Positions 26,097 to 35,089 of a stretch of DNA of 64,000 nucleotides are shown in pieces. The stretch covers positions 103,249 to 167,248 of the forward strand of contig JAFABI010000011.1 of assembly GCA_023426125.1 (NCBI GenBank), read 5' to 3'. The DNA comes from Bacillota bacterium (lineage in GTDB: Bacteria; Bacillota; Clostridia; Acetivibrionales; DTU013). The notes beneath the pieces are model-generated. The model did no database searches, was not told where the DNA came from, and saw only the letters and a program-made list of their open reading frames with translations. The stretch's first letter is position 1; each line of letters begins with the position of its first letter. Both the position numbers and the translations under genes were made by a program.

Positions 26097-26423
26097 ATGT
26101 TGATGATCAGGGCGATAATCCGGCCGGAAAAAGTCGGAGTAGTGCTGGAAGAGCTGAGCGACGCAGGATTTCCGGCGGTTACCAAGATGGACGTAATGGG
26201 ACGCGGCAAACAGAGAGGCGTAAAGGTAGGCGATGTTTTTTATGATGAAATTCCCAAGGAAATGCTCATGATGGTTGTGAATGACGAGGATAAGGATGAC
26301 GTTATAAAAATCATCCTCCGGAATTCCCGTACCGGGATGAAAGGGGCCTTCGGCGACGGAAAAATATTTGTCAGTCCCGTGGAAGAGGTCTATACCATAA
26401 GCTCCAGCACGAAAGGGCTGTGA
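26097..26423 (+). CDS. nifI1: NifI1, PII-family nitrogenase regulator
   Basis: 108 residues. A PII-fold protein with the NifI1-type T-loop (MGRGKQRGVKVGDVFYDEIPK) and the nucleotide/2-oxoglutarate loop GAFGDGKIFV. In methanogens NifI1 and NifI2 form a complex that binds dinitrogenase and blocks NifH docking when ammonia is present; 2-oxoglutarate and ATP release it. The position between nifH and nifD is diagnostic. AAGGAAGG precedes the ATG. Confidence 0.96.
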   Translation: MLMIRAIIRPEKVGVVLEELSDAGFPAVTKMDVMGRGKQRGVKVGDVFYDEIPKEMLMMVVNDEDKDDVIKIILRNSRTGMKGAFGDGKIFVSPVEEVYTISSSTKGL

Positions 26424-26503
26424 TCTGCTTGATATCCGGCTTTTGCCGGTGCGGCTGCGGCCGTATCATCGGATGGAAGGCCGGATAAGAAAGGATGAGG
26501 AAC

Positions 26504-26890
26504 ATGAAGGAAGTTATGGCGGTAATCCGAATGGACATGATCAGTAAAACGAAGGAAGCTCTGCTGCTGGAAGGCTTTCCGGCATTCAACTGCAGGAAGG
26601 TCATGGGGCGCGGGAAGAAGAAGGTTGATTTTACTTTCATCGAAAAGTTCCTGTCGGACGGTCTGGAAATCAGTTCTCCGAAAACCGCAGAAGCGATTTC
26701 CGAAGGTCACAGGCTTATTCCCAAAAGGCTGCTTTCCCTTGTGGTAAAGGATGAAGAAGTGAAAAAAGCGGTGGACGCGATCATGACTACCAACTCCAGA
26801 GGGAATCCGGGAGACGGCAAGATATTCGTCATGCCTGTGACCGACTCCGTCAGGATCAGAACGGGAGAGAACGGGGATGCAGTACTATAG
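26504..26890 (+). CDS. nifI2: NifI2, PII-family nitrogenase regulator
   Basis: 128 residues from ATG 26504; ATG 26495 would add three residues. It is longer than ordinary PII because of the NifI2 T-loop (about residues 38-70, KKKVDFTFIEKF onward). The C-terminal loop GNPGDGKIFVMPV is conserved. It works with NifI1 in ammonia switch-off of nitrogenase. Upstream, the 80-base spacer after nifI1 contains a CCGGC-rich hairpin without a T-tract, possibly for mRNA processing. Confidence 0.95.
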   Translation: MKEVMAVIRMDMISKTKEALLLEGFPAFNCRKVMGRGKKKVDFTFIEKFLSDGLEISSPKTAEAISEGHRLIPKRLLSLVVKDEEVKKAVDAIMTTNSRGNPGDGKIFVMPVTDSVRIRTGENGDAVL

Positions 26891-26926
26891 GATGCTTGAA
26901 CATAGATGGCAAAGAGGTGAAAAGGA

Positions 26927-28516
26927 ATGAAGAAAAAAATTGACAGAATCCTGGAAAACTATCCCGGCAATGTTTTTAAAAACCGTAAGGATCACATCAT
27001 CGTCAAAAGAAGCGATTCTCCGGAGCCCCAGGTTATTGCGGCAAACACCCGGGTGATCCCGGGCATAATGACGCAAAGGGGATGCTGCTATGCAGGCTGC
27101 AAGGGTGTTGTGGTAGGTCCGCTGAAGGATGCGGTGGTCATCACCCATGGCCCCATCGGCTGCGGCTATTACAGCTGGGGGACGAGAAGGAACAAAGCCA
27201 GGAAAAACGACGGCGAGGATAATTTTATCAACTATTGTTTTTCAACAGACATGCAGGAGGGGGACATCGTATTCGGCGGCATGAAAAAGCTGCGGCAGGC
27301 CGTCAAGGAAGCGGTTGAAATTTTTAAGCCTGAAACCGTTATGATTTGCTCCACATGTCCGGTCGGTCTGATCGGCGATGATATAAACGCGGTTGCCCAG
27401 GAATCGGAAAAGCTTTACGGAATAAAGGTACTGGCCTTCAGCTGCGAGGGCTACAAGGGTGTCAGCCAGTCGGGCGGGCATCATATCGCCAATAACGGTC
27501 TGATCAGGCACATTATTGGTACAGGCGACAGTGCGGTAGGAAAATATGCCATCAATGTCCTCGGTGAATACAACATCGGGGGAGATGGTTTTGAAATAGA
27601 AAGAATACTGAAAAAAATCGGCTATGACGTCATCACCGTCATGACCGGCAACGGCACCGTAGAGGGGCTTAAGAACGCCCACAAGGCGGAATTGAACATT
27701 GTACAGTGCCACCGTTCCATCAATTATATCGCCGAAATGCTGAATACAAAATATGGGACCAACTGGATCAAAGTTAATTTCATCGGCTTGAAGGCGATGG
27801 CAAAGAGCCTCCGGGATATGGCAAAGTATTTCGACGATCCGGAGCTTACCAAAAGAACGGAAGCGGTTATCGAAGAAGAACTGGCGGAGGCTGTCCCCAG
27901 GATGGAGTATTACAAAAAATTCACCAGGGGAAAAACTGCCGCGCTGTATGTGGGCGGCTCCAGAGCCCATCATTACCAGCACCTGTTTCGGGATCTGGGC
28001 GTTGAGACCGTTCTTGCAGGCTATGAATTTGCCCACAGGGACGATTATGAGGGCAGGGAGGTAATCCCCGGCATAAAGATCGACGCCGACAGCAAGAATA
28101 TCGAGAATCTTGAGCTGGAGCCCGATCCGGAGCACTACAAGATAACTCTTTCCAAGGAAAGATACGAACAATTGAGCAAGGAAATCCCTCTCAACGATTA
28201 TGAGGGGATGATCAGGGAAATGCCGGACAAAAGCATTATTGTCGATGATTTGAACCATTATGAGACAGAGCAGTTTCTAAACCTGGTGAAGCCCGATATC
28301 TTCTGCTCCGGCATCAAGGACAAATATGTTTCCCACAAAGCGGGGATCTTTTCAAAACAGCTGCATTCCTACGACTACAGCGGTCCATATGCAGGCTTTG
28401 CCGGCGCTGTCAATTTTGCCCGGGATATTGCCATGGGCCTCACGGCTCCGGCATGGAAATACGTTAATCCGCCGTGGAAGACGCAACCTGCACTGGAAGG
28501 AACATTCGCAGGGTGA
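26927..28516 (+). CDS. nifD: Nitrogenase MoFe protein alpha chain
   Basis: 529 residues. P-cluster ligands are seen in RGCCYAGC, HGPIGCGYYSW and CSTCPVGLIGDD. FeMo-cofactor ligands are the Cys in NIVQCHRS and the His in LHSYDYSGPY. SQSGGHHIAN keeps the Gln and His that mark Mo-type NifD rather than VnfD/AnfD. It contains the roughly 50-residue insertion known from Clostridium pasteurianum NifD (here about 385-435, with ELEPDPEHYK). It pairs with NifK to form the dinitrogenase tetramer. GAGGTG lies before the ATG. Unusually, nifK begins 258 bases later, after a repeat array. Confidence 0.98.
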   Translation: MKKKIDRILENYPGNVFKNRKDHIIVKRSDSPEPQVIAANTRVIPGIMTQRGCCYAGCKGVVVGPLKDAVVITHGPIGCGYYSWGTRRNKARKNDGEDNFINYCFSTDMQEGDIVFGGMKKLRQAVKEAVEIFKPETVMICSTCPVGLIGDDINAVAQESEKLYGIKVLAFSCEGYKGVSQSGGHHIANNGLIRHIIGTGDSAVGKYAINVLGEYNIGGDGFEIERILKKIGYDVITVMTGNGTVEGLKNAHKAELNIVQCHRSINYIAEMLNTKYGTNWIKVNFIGLKAMAKSLRDMAKYFDDPELTKRTEAVIEEELAEAVPRMEYYKKFTRGKTAALYVGGSRAHHYQHLFRDLGVETVLAGYEFAHRDDYEGREVIPGIKIDADSKNIENLELEPDPEHYKITLSKERYEQLSKEIPLNDYEGMIREMPDKSIIVDDLNHYETEQFLNLVKPDIFCSGIKDKYVSHKAGIFSKQLHSYDYSGPYAGFAGAVNFARDIAMGLTAPAWKYVNPPWKTQPALEGTFAG

Positions 28517-28517
28517 A

Positions 28518-28771
28518 AGGTGCAGGGACACACCCGCTGAGTCATGGGTCGCGGGATAAGAGGTGCAGAGACACACCCGTTGAGTCATGGGGCGCAGGGG
28601 ATAAGAGGTGCAGGTACACACCCGCTGAGTCATGGGTCGCGGGATAAAAGGTACAGGGACACACCCGCTGAGTAACAGGTCACGGGATAAGAGGAGGGAA
28701 TGTCCCTGTTTGAAGAGGAGGGAATGTCCCCTTTTGATAAGGAGAGAATGGTCCCCTTTTGAAGGAGGTAT
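28518..28771 (+). repeat. Tandem repeat array between nifD and nifK
   Basis: Four head-to-tail units of 43-45 bp: 28518-28560, 28561-28605, 28606-28648 and 28649-28691. Each starts AGGT-x-CAG and contains ACACACCCGCTGAGT. They are followed by three shorter units of about 25 bp beginning near 28692, 28716 and 28742, each around GAATG-TCCC. Units differ at a few positions, so the array is not brand new. The last short unit runs into the nifK ribosome site (GAAGGAGG). Confidence 0.9.
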
Positions 28772-28774
28772 TTT

Positions 28775-30136
28775 ATGCTAGATGCAACACCGAAGGAATA
28801 CGTAAAAAGATCCGGATTGGTCATTAATCCGGCTAAAACCTGCCAGCCCGTAGGAGCTATGTATGCCGCGCTGGGAATTCACAAATGTCTGCCCCACAGC
28901 CATGGGTCCCAGGGCTGCTGCTCCTACCACAGGACTTTGCTCACAAGGAATTTCAGGGATCCTGCCATGGCCTCCACCAGCTCTTTTACCGAAGGCTCGG
29001 CGGTCTTTGGAGGGGGCTCGAATCTGAAAACCGCCATTAAAAATGTTTTCGCGATATATAATCCGGATATCATTGCCGTTCATACCACCTGCCTTTCCGA
29101 GACCATCGGCGACGACATACCCACCTTTGTAATGCAGGCGCAGGTGCCCGAGGGCAAAATCGTTATCCACGCCAATACTCCCAGTTATGTGGGGTCTCAT
29201 ATAACCGGGTTCTCCAATATGGTCAAGGGAATGGTGAAATACCTCAGCGCCAATGCAAAAAAGCCAAACGGCAAGGTCAATATCATTCCGGGCTTTGTAA
29301 ATCCGGGGGATATGCGTGAGATCAAAAGGCTGATGAAGCTTCTTAATGTGGAAAACATCCTGTTCCCCGATACCAGCGGAGTGCTGGACGCACCCATGAC
29401 AGGAAAGTATGAGATGTACCCCGCCGGAGGGACAAAGGTGGCGGATATCGTCGATGCAGGCAATTCGGAGGTCACTCTGGCGCTAGGGTACTTTGCCTCC
29501 GCGGATGCCGCCAATGAACTGGAGAAAAGGTGCAAGGTGCCTGCCAGGGTCCTGAAGACTCCCATCGGCGTGAAAGCAACGGATGAATTCATCATGGCTG
29601 CCGCCAGGGCAAAAGGAGCGGGCATTCCCGCCGAACTGGAGGAGGAAAGAGGACAGCTGATCGACATCATGCTGGATTCCAACCACCAATACCACGGAAA
29701 AACGGTGGCAATTGCCGGGGATCCGGATTTGCTGATAGCGCTGACGGAATTTGTATTATCGCTGGGTATGATACCCAAATATGTGCTGACCGGGACTCCC
29801 GGCGAATACTTCGAAAGGGAAACGGCTTCAATGATTGGAGAAGCGGGTTTTGAGGCCAAAGTGAAGGCGGCGGAGGATCTTTTTACGCTTCATCAATGGA
29901 TGAAGGAGGAGCCGGTGGACCTGCTGATGGGAGGAACCCACTGCAAATTCATCGCAAAGGCGGAGGATGTACCTTTTGTCAGGGTAGGCTTTCCTATCCT
30001 GGACAGGTCGGTGCATTCCTATATGCCCATCGTGGGCTATAAAGGCGCAATGAGGCTTGTTGAGCTTATCAGCAACGCCCTTCTCGACAGAAGGGACAGG
30101 GACGCGGCGGACGAAGACCTTGAACTGCTGCTGTAG
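28775..30136 (+). CDS. nifK: Nitrogenase MoFe protein beta chain
   Basis: 453 residues, the short form without the long N-terminal arm found in Azotobacter NifK, as in clostridia. P-cluster ligands lie in AKTCQPVG, GSQGCCSY and HTTCLSETIGDD. The Ser/Thr-rich SSFTEGSAVFGG segment is also typical. It forms the alpha2-beta2 dinitrogenase with NifD. GAAGGAGG lies 6 bases before the ATG. It is cotranscribed with nifD across a tandem repeat array, and is separated from nifE by 369 bases of repeats. Confidence 0.98.
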   Translation: MLDATPKEYVKRSGLVINPAKTCQPVGAMYAALGIHKCLPHSHGSQGCCSYHRTLLTRNFRDPAMASTSSFTEGSAVFGGGSNLKTAIKNVFAIYNPDIIAVHTTCLSETIGDDIPTFVMQAQVPEGKIVIHANTPSYVGSHITGFSNMVKGMVKYLSANAKKPNGKVNIIPGFVNPGDMREIKRLMKLLNVENILFPDTSGVLDAPMTGKYEMYPAGGTKVADIVDAGNSEVTLALGYFASADAANELEKRCKVPARVLKTPIGVKATDEFIMAAARAKGAGIPAELEEERGQLIDIMLDSNHQYHGKTVAIAGDPDLLIALTEFVLSLGMIPKYVLTGTPGEYFERETASMIGEAGFEAKVKAAEDLFTLHQWMKEEPVDLLMGGTHCKFIAKAEDVPFVRVGFPILDRSVHSYMPIVGYKGAMRLVELISNALLDRRDRDAADEDLELLL

Positions 30137-30202
30137 AGCGAATGAGGACATACCTGATTTGGCATAATGGAAAGAATGCGCAATAAGATGGATAACTGCC
30201 CG

Positions 30203-30428
30203 GCTGTCATTGCGAGGAGCCCTGCGACGCGGCAATCTCAGCTTCCAGCAAGGATAGCATCATTGAGATTGCTTCGCTCCACTTACGTTCCGTTCGTATT
30301 GGCAGGGTGTCAAAGGGTGTCAACAACCCCGCCCCCTTGACACCCCTGGACGCGCAATGCGCGCCCCTACAGTCGATTAACATCTTCGTGTCAATGTACC
30401 TGTCCCCTTGACATGTTCGCAATGACAG
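30203..30428. repeat. TGTCATTGCGAGG repeat interrupted by a nested 119-bp insertion
   Basis: The left part (30203-30296) matches the element at 59.92-60.02 kb (TGTCATTGCGAGGAGC, then CGGCAATCT). The right end CGCAATGACAG is at 30418-30428. Between lies 30297-30415, flanked on both sides by TTCG (30293-30296 and 30416-30419). Removing the insert and one TTCG restores GTTCCGTTCGCAATGACAG, which matches GTTCCGCTCGCAATGACAG of the intact copy. The insert has TGTCAA-type inverted ends and contains a GGACGCGCAATGCGCGCCCC palindrome. Confidence 0.8.
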
Positions 30429-30505
30429 ACAAGTTGGTGCATACTGCCCTGTTACTTAATACTAATCTTGCAAAAATGTATTTGCTATCAAAAGGAAGTG
30501 ACGAT

Positions 30506-31867
30506 ATGGAACAAACAAATCAGACAGAAATTCTTGAAGAACGGAGAAAGTCGATATACTGCGGTGCAAAAACGGACAGCGGGGGCCTGAAGTGCGACGG
30601 CAACAGCGTTGCGGGCTCGGTAAGCCAGCGGGCTTGCGTCTACTGCGGAGCCAGGGTTGTATTAAATCCGATAACGGACGCCTTCCATATTGTCCACGGG
30701 CCCATCGGCTGCGCCAGCTATACCTGGGACATCCGAGGAAGTCTGAGCAGCGGGCCTGAGGTATATAGAAACAGCTTTTCCACCGACCTCAGGGAGAAGG
30801 ACGTCATCTTCGGCGGCGAAAAAAAGCTGGCGGGAGCCATCGACGAAATCGTTGAAAAGTACTCCGCAAAAGTGATCTTTGTCTATGCCACCTGCATTGT
30901 GGGGGTTATCGGAGACGATATTGAAGCGGTTTGCAGGAACGCCGGGCGAAAGCACGGCATAAGGGCGATTCCCGTTCAATCCAGCGGATTTGCCGGAAAC
31001 AAGTCAATGGGCTACAAGGCGGCCTGTGAGGCGCTCATGCGGTTGATGAAACAGGGGGACGGTTCTTCTGTTTCAGGCGCCTCTGTCCGCAAGGGCATCA
31101 ACTTTTTGGGCGATTTCAACCTGGCGGGCGAGATATGGATAATCTCCAGGTACCTGAAGCAGATGGGCATAAACATCGTATCAAAAATAACGGGCGATTC
31201 CAGGAGCAGCGAGATTGCGGAAGCGCCGCAGGCGGAGTTGAACATCGTGCAATGCGCAGGCTCCATGACATACCTGGCAAAGAGAATGAAGGAAGAATAC
31301 GGGATCCCGTTTATAAAGGTCAGCTTCTTCGGCATTGAGGACACAAAGGACTCCCTTCTGCGGATTGCCGAAGCAGCAGGCGGTCCCGAATCAATTCCCG
31401 ATTTGAAGCAGCTGATATTTGTTGAGGAACTGAAGGTGCTGCAGAAACTGAAGCATTACAGAGACAGGCTTCGCGGGAAAAAGGCGGCAATTTATGTAGG
31501 CGGCGGCTTTAAAGCCATCTCGCTCATCAGGCAGTTTGCGGACCTGGGGATGAAGACCGTCATGGTGGGAACCCAGACAGGCAAGGCCGACGACTATGAA
31601 ATTATCCGGAGCATTGTTGACGACGATACGGTCATTCTGGATGACGCAAATCCTTCGGAGCTGGAAAAGTTCATGAAGGAAAAAGGGGCCGACATCCTGG
31701 TGGGCGGCGTGAAGGAAAGGCCGCTGGCCTATAAGCTGGGAGTGGCCTTTTGTGACCACAACCATGAAAGGAAGCAGCCGTTATGCGGCTTCGAAGGCTC
31801 GGTGAACTTTGCGCGGGAAGTAGAGATGAGCATCAACAGCCCGGTTTGGCAGTGGGTCAGGAGGTGA
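30506..31867 (+). CDS. nifE: NifE, FeMo-cofactor assembly scaffold subunit
   Basis: 453 residues from ATG 30506 (AAGGAAGTG upstream); longer in-frame starts upstream lie in the repeat and lack ribosome sites. NifD-like scaffold with Cys in ACVYCGAR, HGPIGCASYTWD and YATCIVGVIGDD, and ELNIVQCAGS near the cofactor site. With NifN it accepts the NifB product and completes it by adding Mo and homocitrate. It is followed 8 bases later by nifN-B. Confidence 0.97.
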   Translation: MEQTNQTEILEERRKSIYCGAKTDSGGLKCDGNSVAGSVSQRACVYCGARVVLNPITDAFHIVHGPIGCASYTWDIRGSLSSGPEVYRNSFSTDLREKDVIFGGEKKLAGAIDEIVEKYSAKVIFVYATCIVGVIGDDIEAVCRNAGRKHGIRAIPVQSSGFAGNKSMGYKAACEALMRLMKQGDGSSVSGASVRKGINFLGDFNLAGEIWIISRYLKQMGINIVSKITGDSRSSEIAEAPQAELNIVQCAGSMTYLAKRMKEEYGIPFIKVSFFGIEDTKDSLLRIAEAAGGPESIPDLKQLIFVEELKVLQKLKHYRDRLRGKKAAIYVGGGFKAISLIRQFADLGMKTVMVGTQTGKADDYEIIRSIVDDDTVILDDANPSELEKFMKEKGADILVGGVKERPLAYKLGVAFCDHNHERKQPLCGFEGSVNFAREVEMSINSPVWQWVRR

Positions 31868-31875
31868 CTTGAATC

Positions 31876-34707
31876 ATGAGCGCCAGAAATTTCGCAAATT
31901 TAAATATAAACCCCTGCAAAATGTGTATGCCGATGGGAGCGGTAACGGCTTTCAAGGGAATTGAAAACAGCATGGTGATCCTTCACGGCTCCCAGGGCTG
32001 CAGCACGTACATTCGAAGGCATATGTCGGAGCATTATAACGAACCGGTGGATATCGCGTCTTCTTCGCTGAGCGAGGAAGGAACCGTGTACGGCGGTGAA
32101 AAAAACCTGAAAAGCGGCCTGATGAATATCATGAAGCTGTATAACCCTTCCGTCATCGGAGTTGCAACTACCTGTCTGGCAGAAACCATCGGGGAGGATA
32201 TTGAGCGGATCACACAGGAATTCATCCAGGAAAACGGGACGGACGGATGCCTCATCGTTCCCGTTCACACGCCCGGCTACGGCGGCACCCAGTTCGAAGG
32301 GTATTATTCGGCGCTGCGCAGCATGCTTGAAGCTGTTTGCCGCAGCAGTGAGCCCGACGGCAGGGTAAATATTATTGCCGGATACATGAGTCCTGCCGAT
32401 ATAAGGAACCTGAAGCGGATATTGGCAAGCTTCGGCCTGGCTTACACACTTCTGCCGGATATTTCCGACACCCTTGATTCGCCTTACTCGGTATTTTACA
32501 GGAAAATACCCGAGGGCGGAACCAGGCTTGAAGACATCCGGCGCATGCCGGGAGCAAAGGCTACCATAGAAGTGGGCCTTACGGTCCCGGATATACTATC
32601 GCCCGGGAAATACCTGCAGGAGCAATACAATGTGCCGCTGCACAAATGCAGTCTTCCCATGGGATTGCGGAATACCGGAGAATTTCTTGAGCTTCTGTCC
32701 GAAATTTCCGGAATACCCGTGCCGCAGGAGCTTTTGATGGAAAAGGGGAGACTCCTTGACGGAATGATCGATTCCCACAAATATAATGGGGAAGGCAGGG
32801 CGGTCATTTTTGGAGAACCCGGGCTTGTGGCGGCAATCACAGGGATTTGCGCTGAAAACGGGATAAAACCGGTGCTGGTAAGCACAGGAGCCGACAGCCA
32901 GGCCCTTAAAGCTGTCATTGCAAGGGAATGCACCGGCGAAATGCCCATCCTTCTCAATGATACCGATTTCGAGACAATTTTAAGCACTGCAGCCGGCTTA
33001 AATGCCAATATTCTGATCGGAAACTCCGACGGCAAGGTAATAATAACGGAAAAACTGGGAATACCCCTTGTCAGGGCGGGCTATCCCATTCACGACAGGG
33101 TAGGGGGACAAAGGCTGGTTTATACGGGCTACAACGGTACAATGAACCTTCTTGATGAAATAACCAATACGCTGATTGCATATAAAAATGATCATTACAG
33201 GCAAAGAGCCTTTGAAAAATATTACGGCGGCGCGGGTGCGCAAAGTTCCTGTCCGGCATCTGAAGCAGCGCATGTTTCAACCGCGTCAGGTCAAAGGGTC
33301 GATGGCGAAGAGATAACCGGCGGTTTGGGAACTACGCAGCCGGAACATACCCATGCCATTTTCAGCCGGGAGGAGCTTGCCCAAAAGACCCTGGCACATC
33401 CCTGCTACAGCGGCGGAGCCTGCAAAAACGCACGCATGCACATACCGGTTGCACCCGCCTGCAACATTTCATGCAATTACTGCAATAGGAAATATGACTG
33501 CGCCAATGAGAGCAGGCCCGGTGTTACAAGTGAAATACTCGCGCCCCGGGAGGCTGCGGAAAAATTCCTGAAGGTGAAAAAGCAGTTGGGAAATCTAAAA
33601 GTGGTGGGTATTGCAGGACCTGGAGACGCTCTTGCCAATTTTGAAGTGACCAGGAAATCCATTGAGCTTATAAAACAGGTGGACGCAAGCGTCACCTTTT
33701 GTCTTTCCACCAACGGTCTCATGCTTCCTCACTATGCCGATGAAATCATAAAAATGGGAGTCACACATGTCACCATAACAATCAATGCCGTCGATCCGAA
33801 AATCGGAGCGCTTATCTACAGGGAAGCAAATTATATGGGAAAAAAAGTCTATGGCGAGGAAGCTGCCGCGCTGCTGATGGAAAATCAATTGAAGGGACTG
33901 TCGGACCTGTCGTCAAAAGGAGTTGTCTGCAAGGTCAACATTGTTATGATCAAGGGAGTAAATGACGGCCATGTAGAGGAGATTGTAAAAAAAGTGAAGG
34001 AACACGGCGCTTACATCGGGAATATCATGCCGTTGATTCCGGCAAAGGGAAGCCGTTTTGAAAAGATGGCGCCTACCGGCAACAAAGAGCTGAACGAGAT
34101 GAGGAAATGCTGCGAAAAGCATTTGAAGCAGATGTATCACTGCAGGCAATGCAGAGCGGATGCGATAGGCATGCTGGACAGCGATATATCTTCAGAATTC
34201 GGCAAGAGCACGGCTGCTGTGCCAGTGGCTGTCGCTTCATCGAAAGCGGCTCCTCAGAAGGACATGATTGAACCGGAAAAAAAGGATTTGCCGGATTCAG
34301 CGATTGCTTCGGAGAAGGAGTATATACTGGCAGTGGCCAGTACGGCGGGCAAGCTGGTAGACTGCCATTTCGGGCACGCCAGGAAGTTTTACATATACCG
34401 GTATGGCGGTGGCTGTGACATTGAACTGGTGGAGGTCAGGAATACGGAAAAATACTGCAATGGCCCTGAAGACTGTGATGAAGAGGAATCAAAGCACGAT
34501 AAGGCGCTGAGGACTTTAAAAGGCTGTGATGCGGTGCTGGTGACAAGGATAGGGTATCATCCTATGAAAGCCATTGAGGAAAGGGGGATAAAGGTGATCC
34601 AGACCTACGGCAGGATAGGGGAGTGTATCCGGGATGCCGCTGCAAAGCTTGACCGGAGCGGCGAGCAAAGCCTGACAGCACCGGAAGAACAGGAAATGCA
34701 TGCCTGA
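31876..34707 (+). CDS. nifN-B: NifN-NifB fusion protein with C-terminal NifX-like domain
   Basis: 943 residues, three modules. Residues 1-445: NifN scaffold (CKMCMPMGA, HGSQGCSTYIRRH, TTCLAETIGEDI). Residues about 520-785: NifB radical SAM domain with CNISCNYCNRKYDC, AGPGDALAN and FCLSTNGL. Residues about 815-925: NifX/NafY-like cofactor-binding domain (AVASTAGKLVDCHFGHA). It is thus both half of the NifEN scaffold and the enzyme that makes the 8Fe-9S-C core, delivered in one chain. This fusion is known from Clostridium pasteurianum. The linkers at about 447-505 and 775-815 are Ala/Ser/Gly-rich or charged. Confidence 0.97.
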   Translation: MSARNFANLNINPCKMCMPMGAVTAFKGIENSMVILHGSQGCSTYIRRHMSEHYNEPVDIASSSLSEEGTVYGGEKNLKSGLMNIMKLYNPSVIGVATTCLAETIGEDIERITQEFIQENGTDGCLIVPVHTPGYGGTQFEGYYSALRSMLEAVCRSSEPDGRVNIIAGYMSPADIRNLKRILASFGLAYTLLPDISDTLDSPYSVFYRKIPEGGTRLEDIRRMPGAKATIEVGLTVPDILSPGKYLQEQYNVPLHKCSLPMGLRNTGEFLELLSEISGIPVPQELLMEKGRLLDGMIDSHKYNGEGRAVIFGEPGLVAAITGICAENGIKPVLVSTGADSQALKAVIARECTGEMPILLNDTDFETILSTAAGLNANILIGNSDGKVIITEKLGIPLVRAGYPIHDRVGGQRLVYTGYNGTMNLLDEITNTLIAYKNDHYRQRAFEKYYGGAGAQSSCPASEAAHVSTASGQRVDGEEITGGLGTTQPEHTHAIFSREELAQKTLAHPCYSGGACKNARMHIPVAPACNISCNYCNRKYDCANESRPGVTSEILAPREAAEKFLKVKKQLGNLKVVGIAGPGDALANFEVTRKSIELIKQVDASVTFCLSTNGLMLPHYADEIIKMGVTHVTITINAVDPKIGALIYREANYMGKKVYGEEAAALLMENQLKGLSDLSSKGVVCKVNIVMIKGVNDGHVEEIVKKVKEHGAYIGNIMPLIPAKGSRFEKMAPTGNKELNEMRKCCEKHLKQMYHCRQCRADAIGMLDSDISSEFGKSTAAVPVAVASSKAAPQKDMIEPEKKDLPDSAIASEKEYILAVASTAGKLVDCHFGHARKFYIYRYGGGCDIELVEVRNTEKYCNGPEDCDEEESKHDKALRTLKGCDAVLVTRIGYHPMKAIEERGIKVIQTYGRIGECIRDAAAKLDRSGEQSLTAPEEQEMHA

Positions 34708-34755
34708 TATGGATATTGTGGGTAGTAAAGGCCAACAATAAGGGAGGAAAGGAAT

Positions 34756-35067
34756 ATGCAAAAACCAAAATACCATCTGTTTGTATGTACAAGTTCAAAA
34801 ATCAATGGGCAGCAGAAAGGCTTCTGCCATTCCCAGGGAGCAGTGGAAATCGTACAAAGATTCATTGAGGAAATCGAGGAAAGGGATCTCACGGGGGATG
34901 TACTGGTTTCAAACAGCGGATGCTTCGGTATCTGCAGCTCGGGGCCCGCAGCCGTGGTTTATCCTGAGGGGATCTGGTATGGGGGCATAACCGTGGAGGA
35001 TGTGGCGGAAATTGTGGAGTCGCATTTTGAGAACGGCAGGAAGGTCGAAAGGCTTGAATTGAAGTGA
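34756..35067 (+). CDS. Thioredoxin-like [2Fe-2S] ferredoxin
   Basis: 103 residues. Cluster ligands appear to be Cys11 (FVCTSS), Cys24 (GFCHSQG), Cys56 and Cys60 (SGCFGICSSG), as in the 2Fe-2S ferredoxin of Clostridium pasteurianum, which associates with nitrogenase MoFe protein. AAGGAGGAAAGG precedes the ATG. Placed between nifN-B and nifV in the operon, it probably serves nitrogenase electron transfer or cofactor redox chemistry. It is soluble and cytoplasmic. Confidence 0.92.
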   Translation: MQKPKYHLFVCTSSKINGQQKGFCHSQGAVEIVQRFIEEIEERDLTGDVLVSNSGCFGICSSGPAAVVYPEGIWYGGITVEDVAEIVESHFENGRKVERLELK

Positions 35068-35089
35068 GGCGCCTGTAAGGGGGGAGCTT

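Noticed and set aside
27242..28258. Long minus-strand frame opposite nifD
   Set aside because: It is a mirror of nifD codon usage with no ribosome site or recognisable protein.
25187..28516. Alternative (V or Fe-only) nitrogenase
   Set aside because: No anfG/vnfG gene between D and K, and NifD keeps Mo-type residues such as SQSGGHH.
28518..28771. Possible CRISPR array between nifD and nifK
   Set aside because: Units are directly adjacent with no unique spacers, and no cas genes are near; it is a plain tandem repeat.
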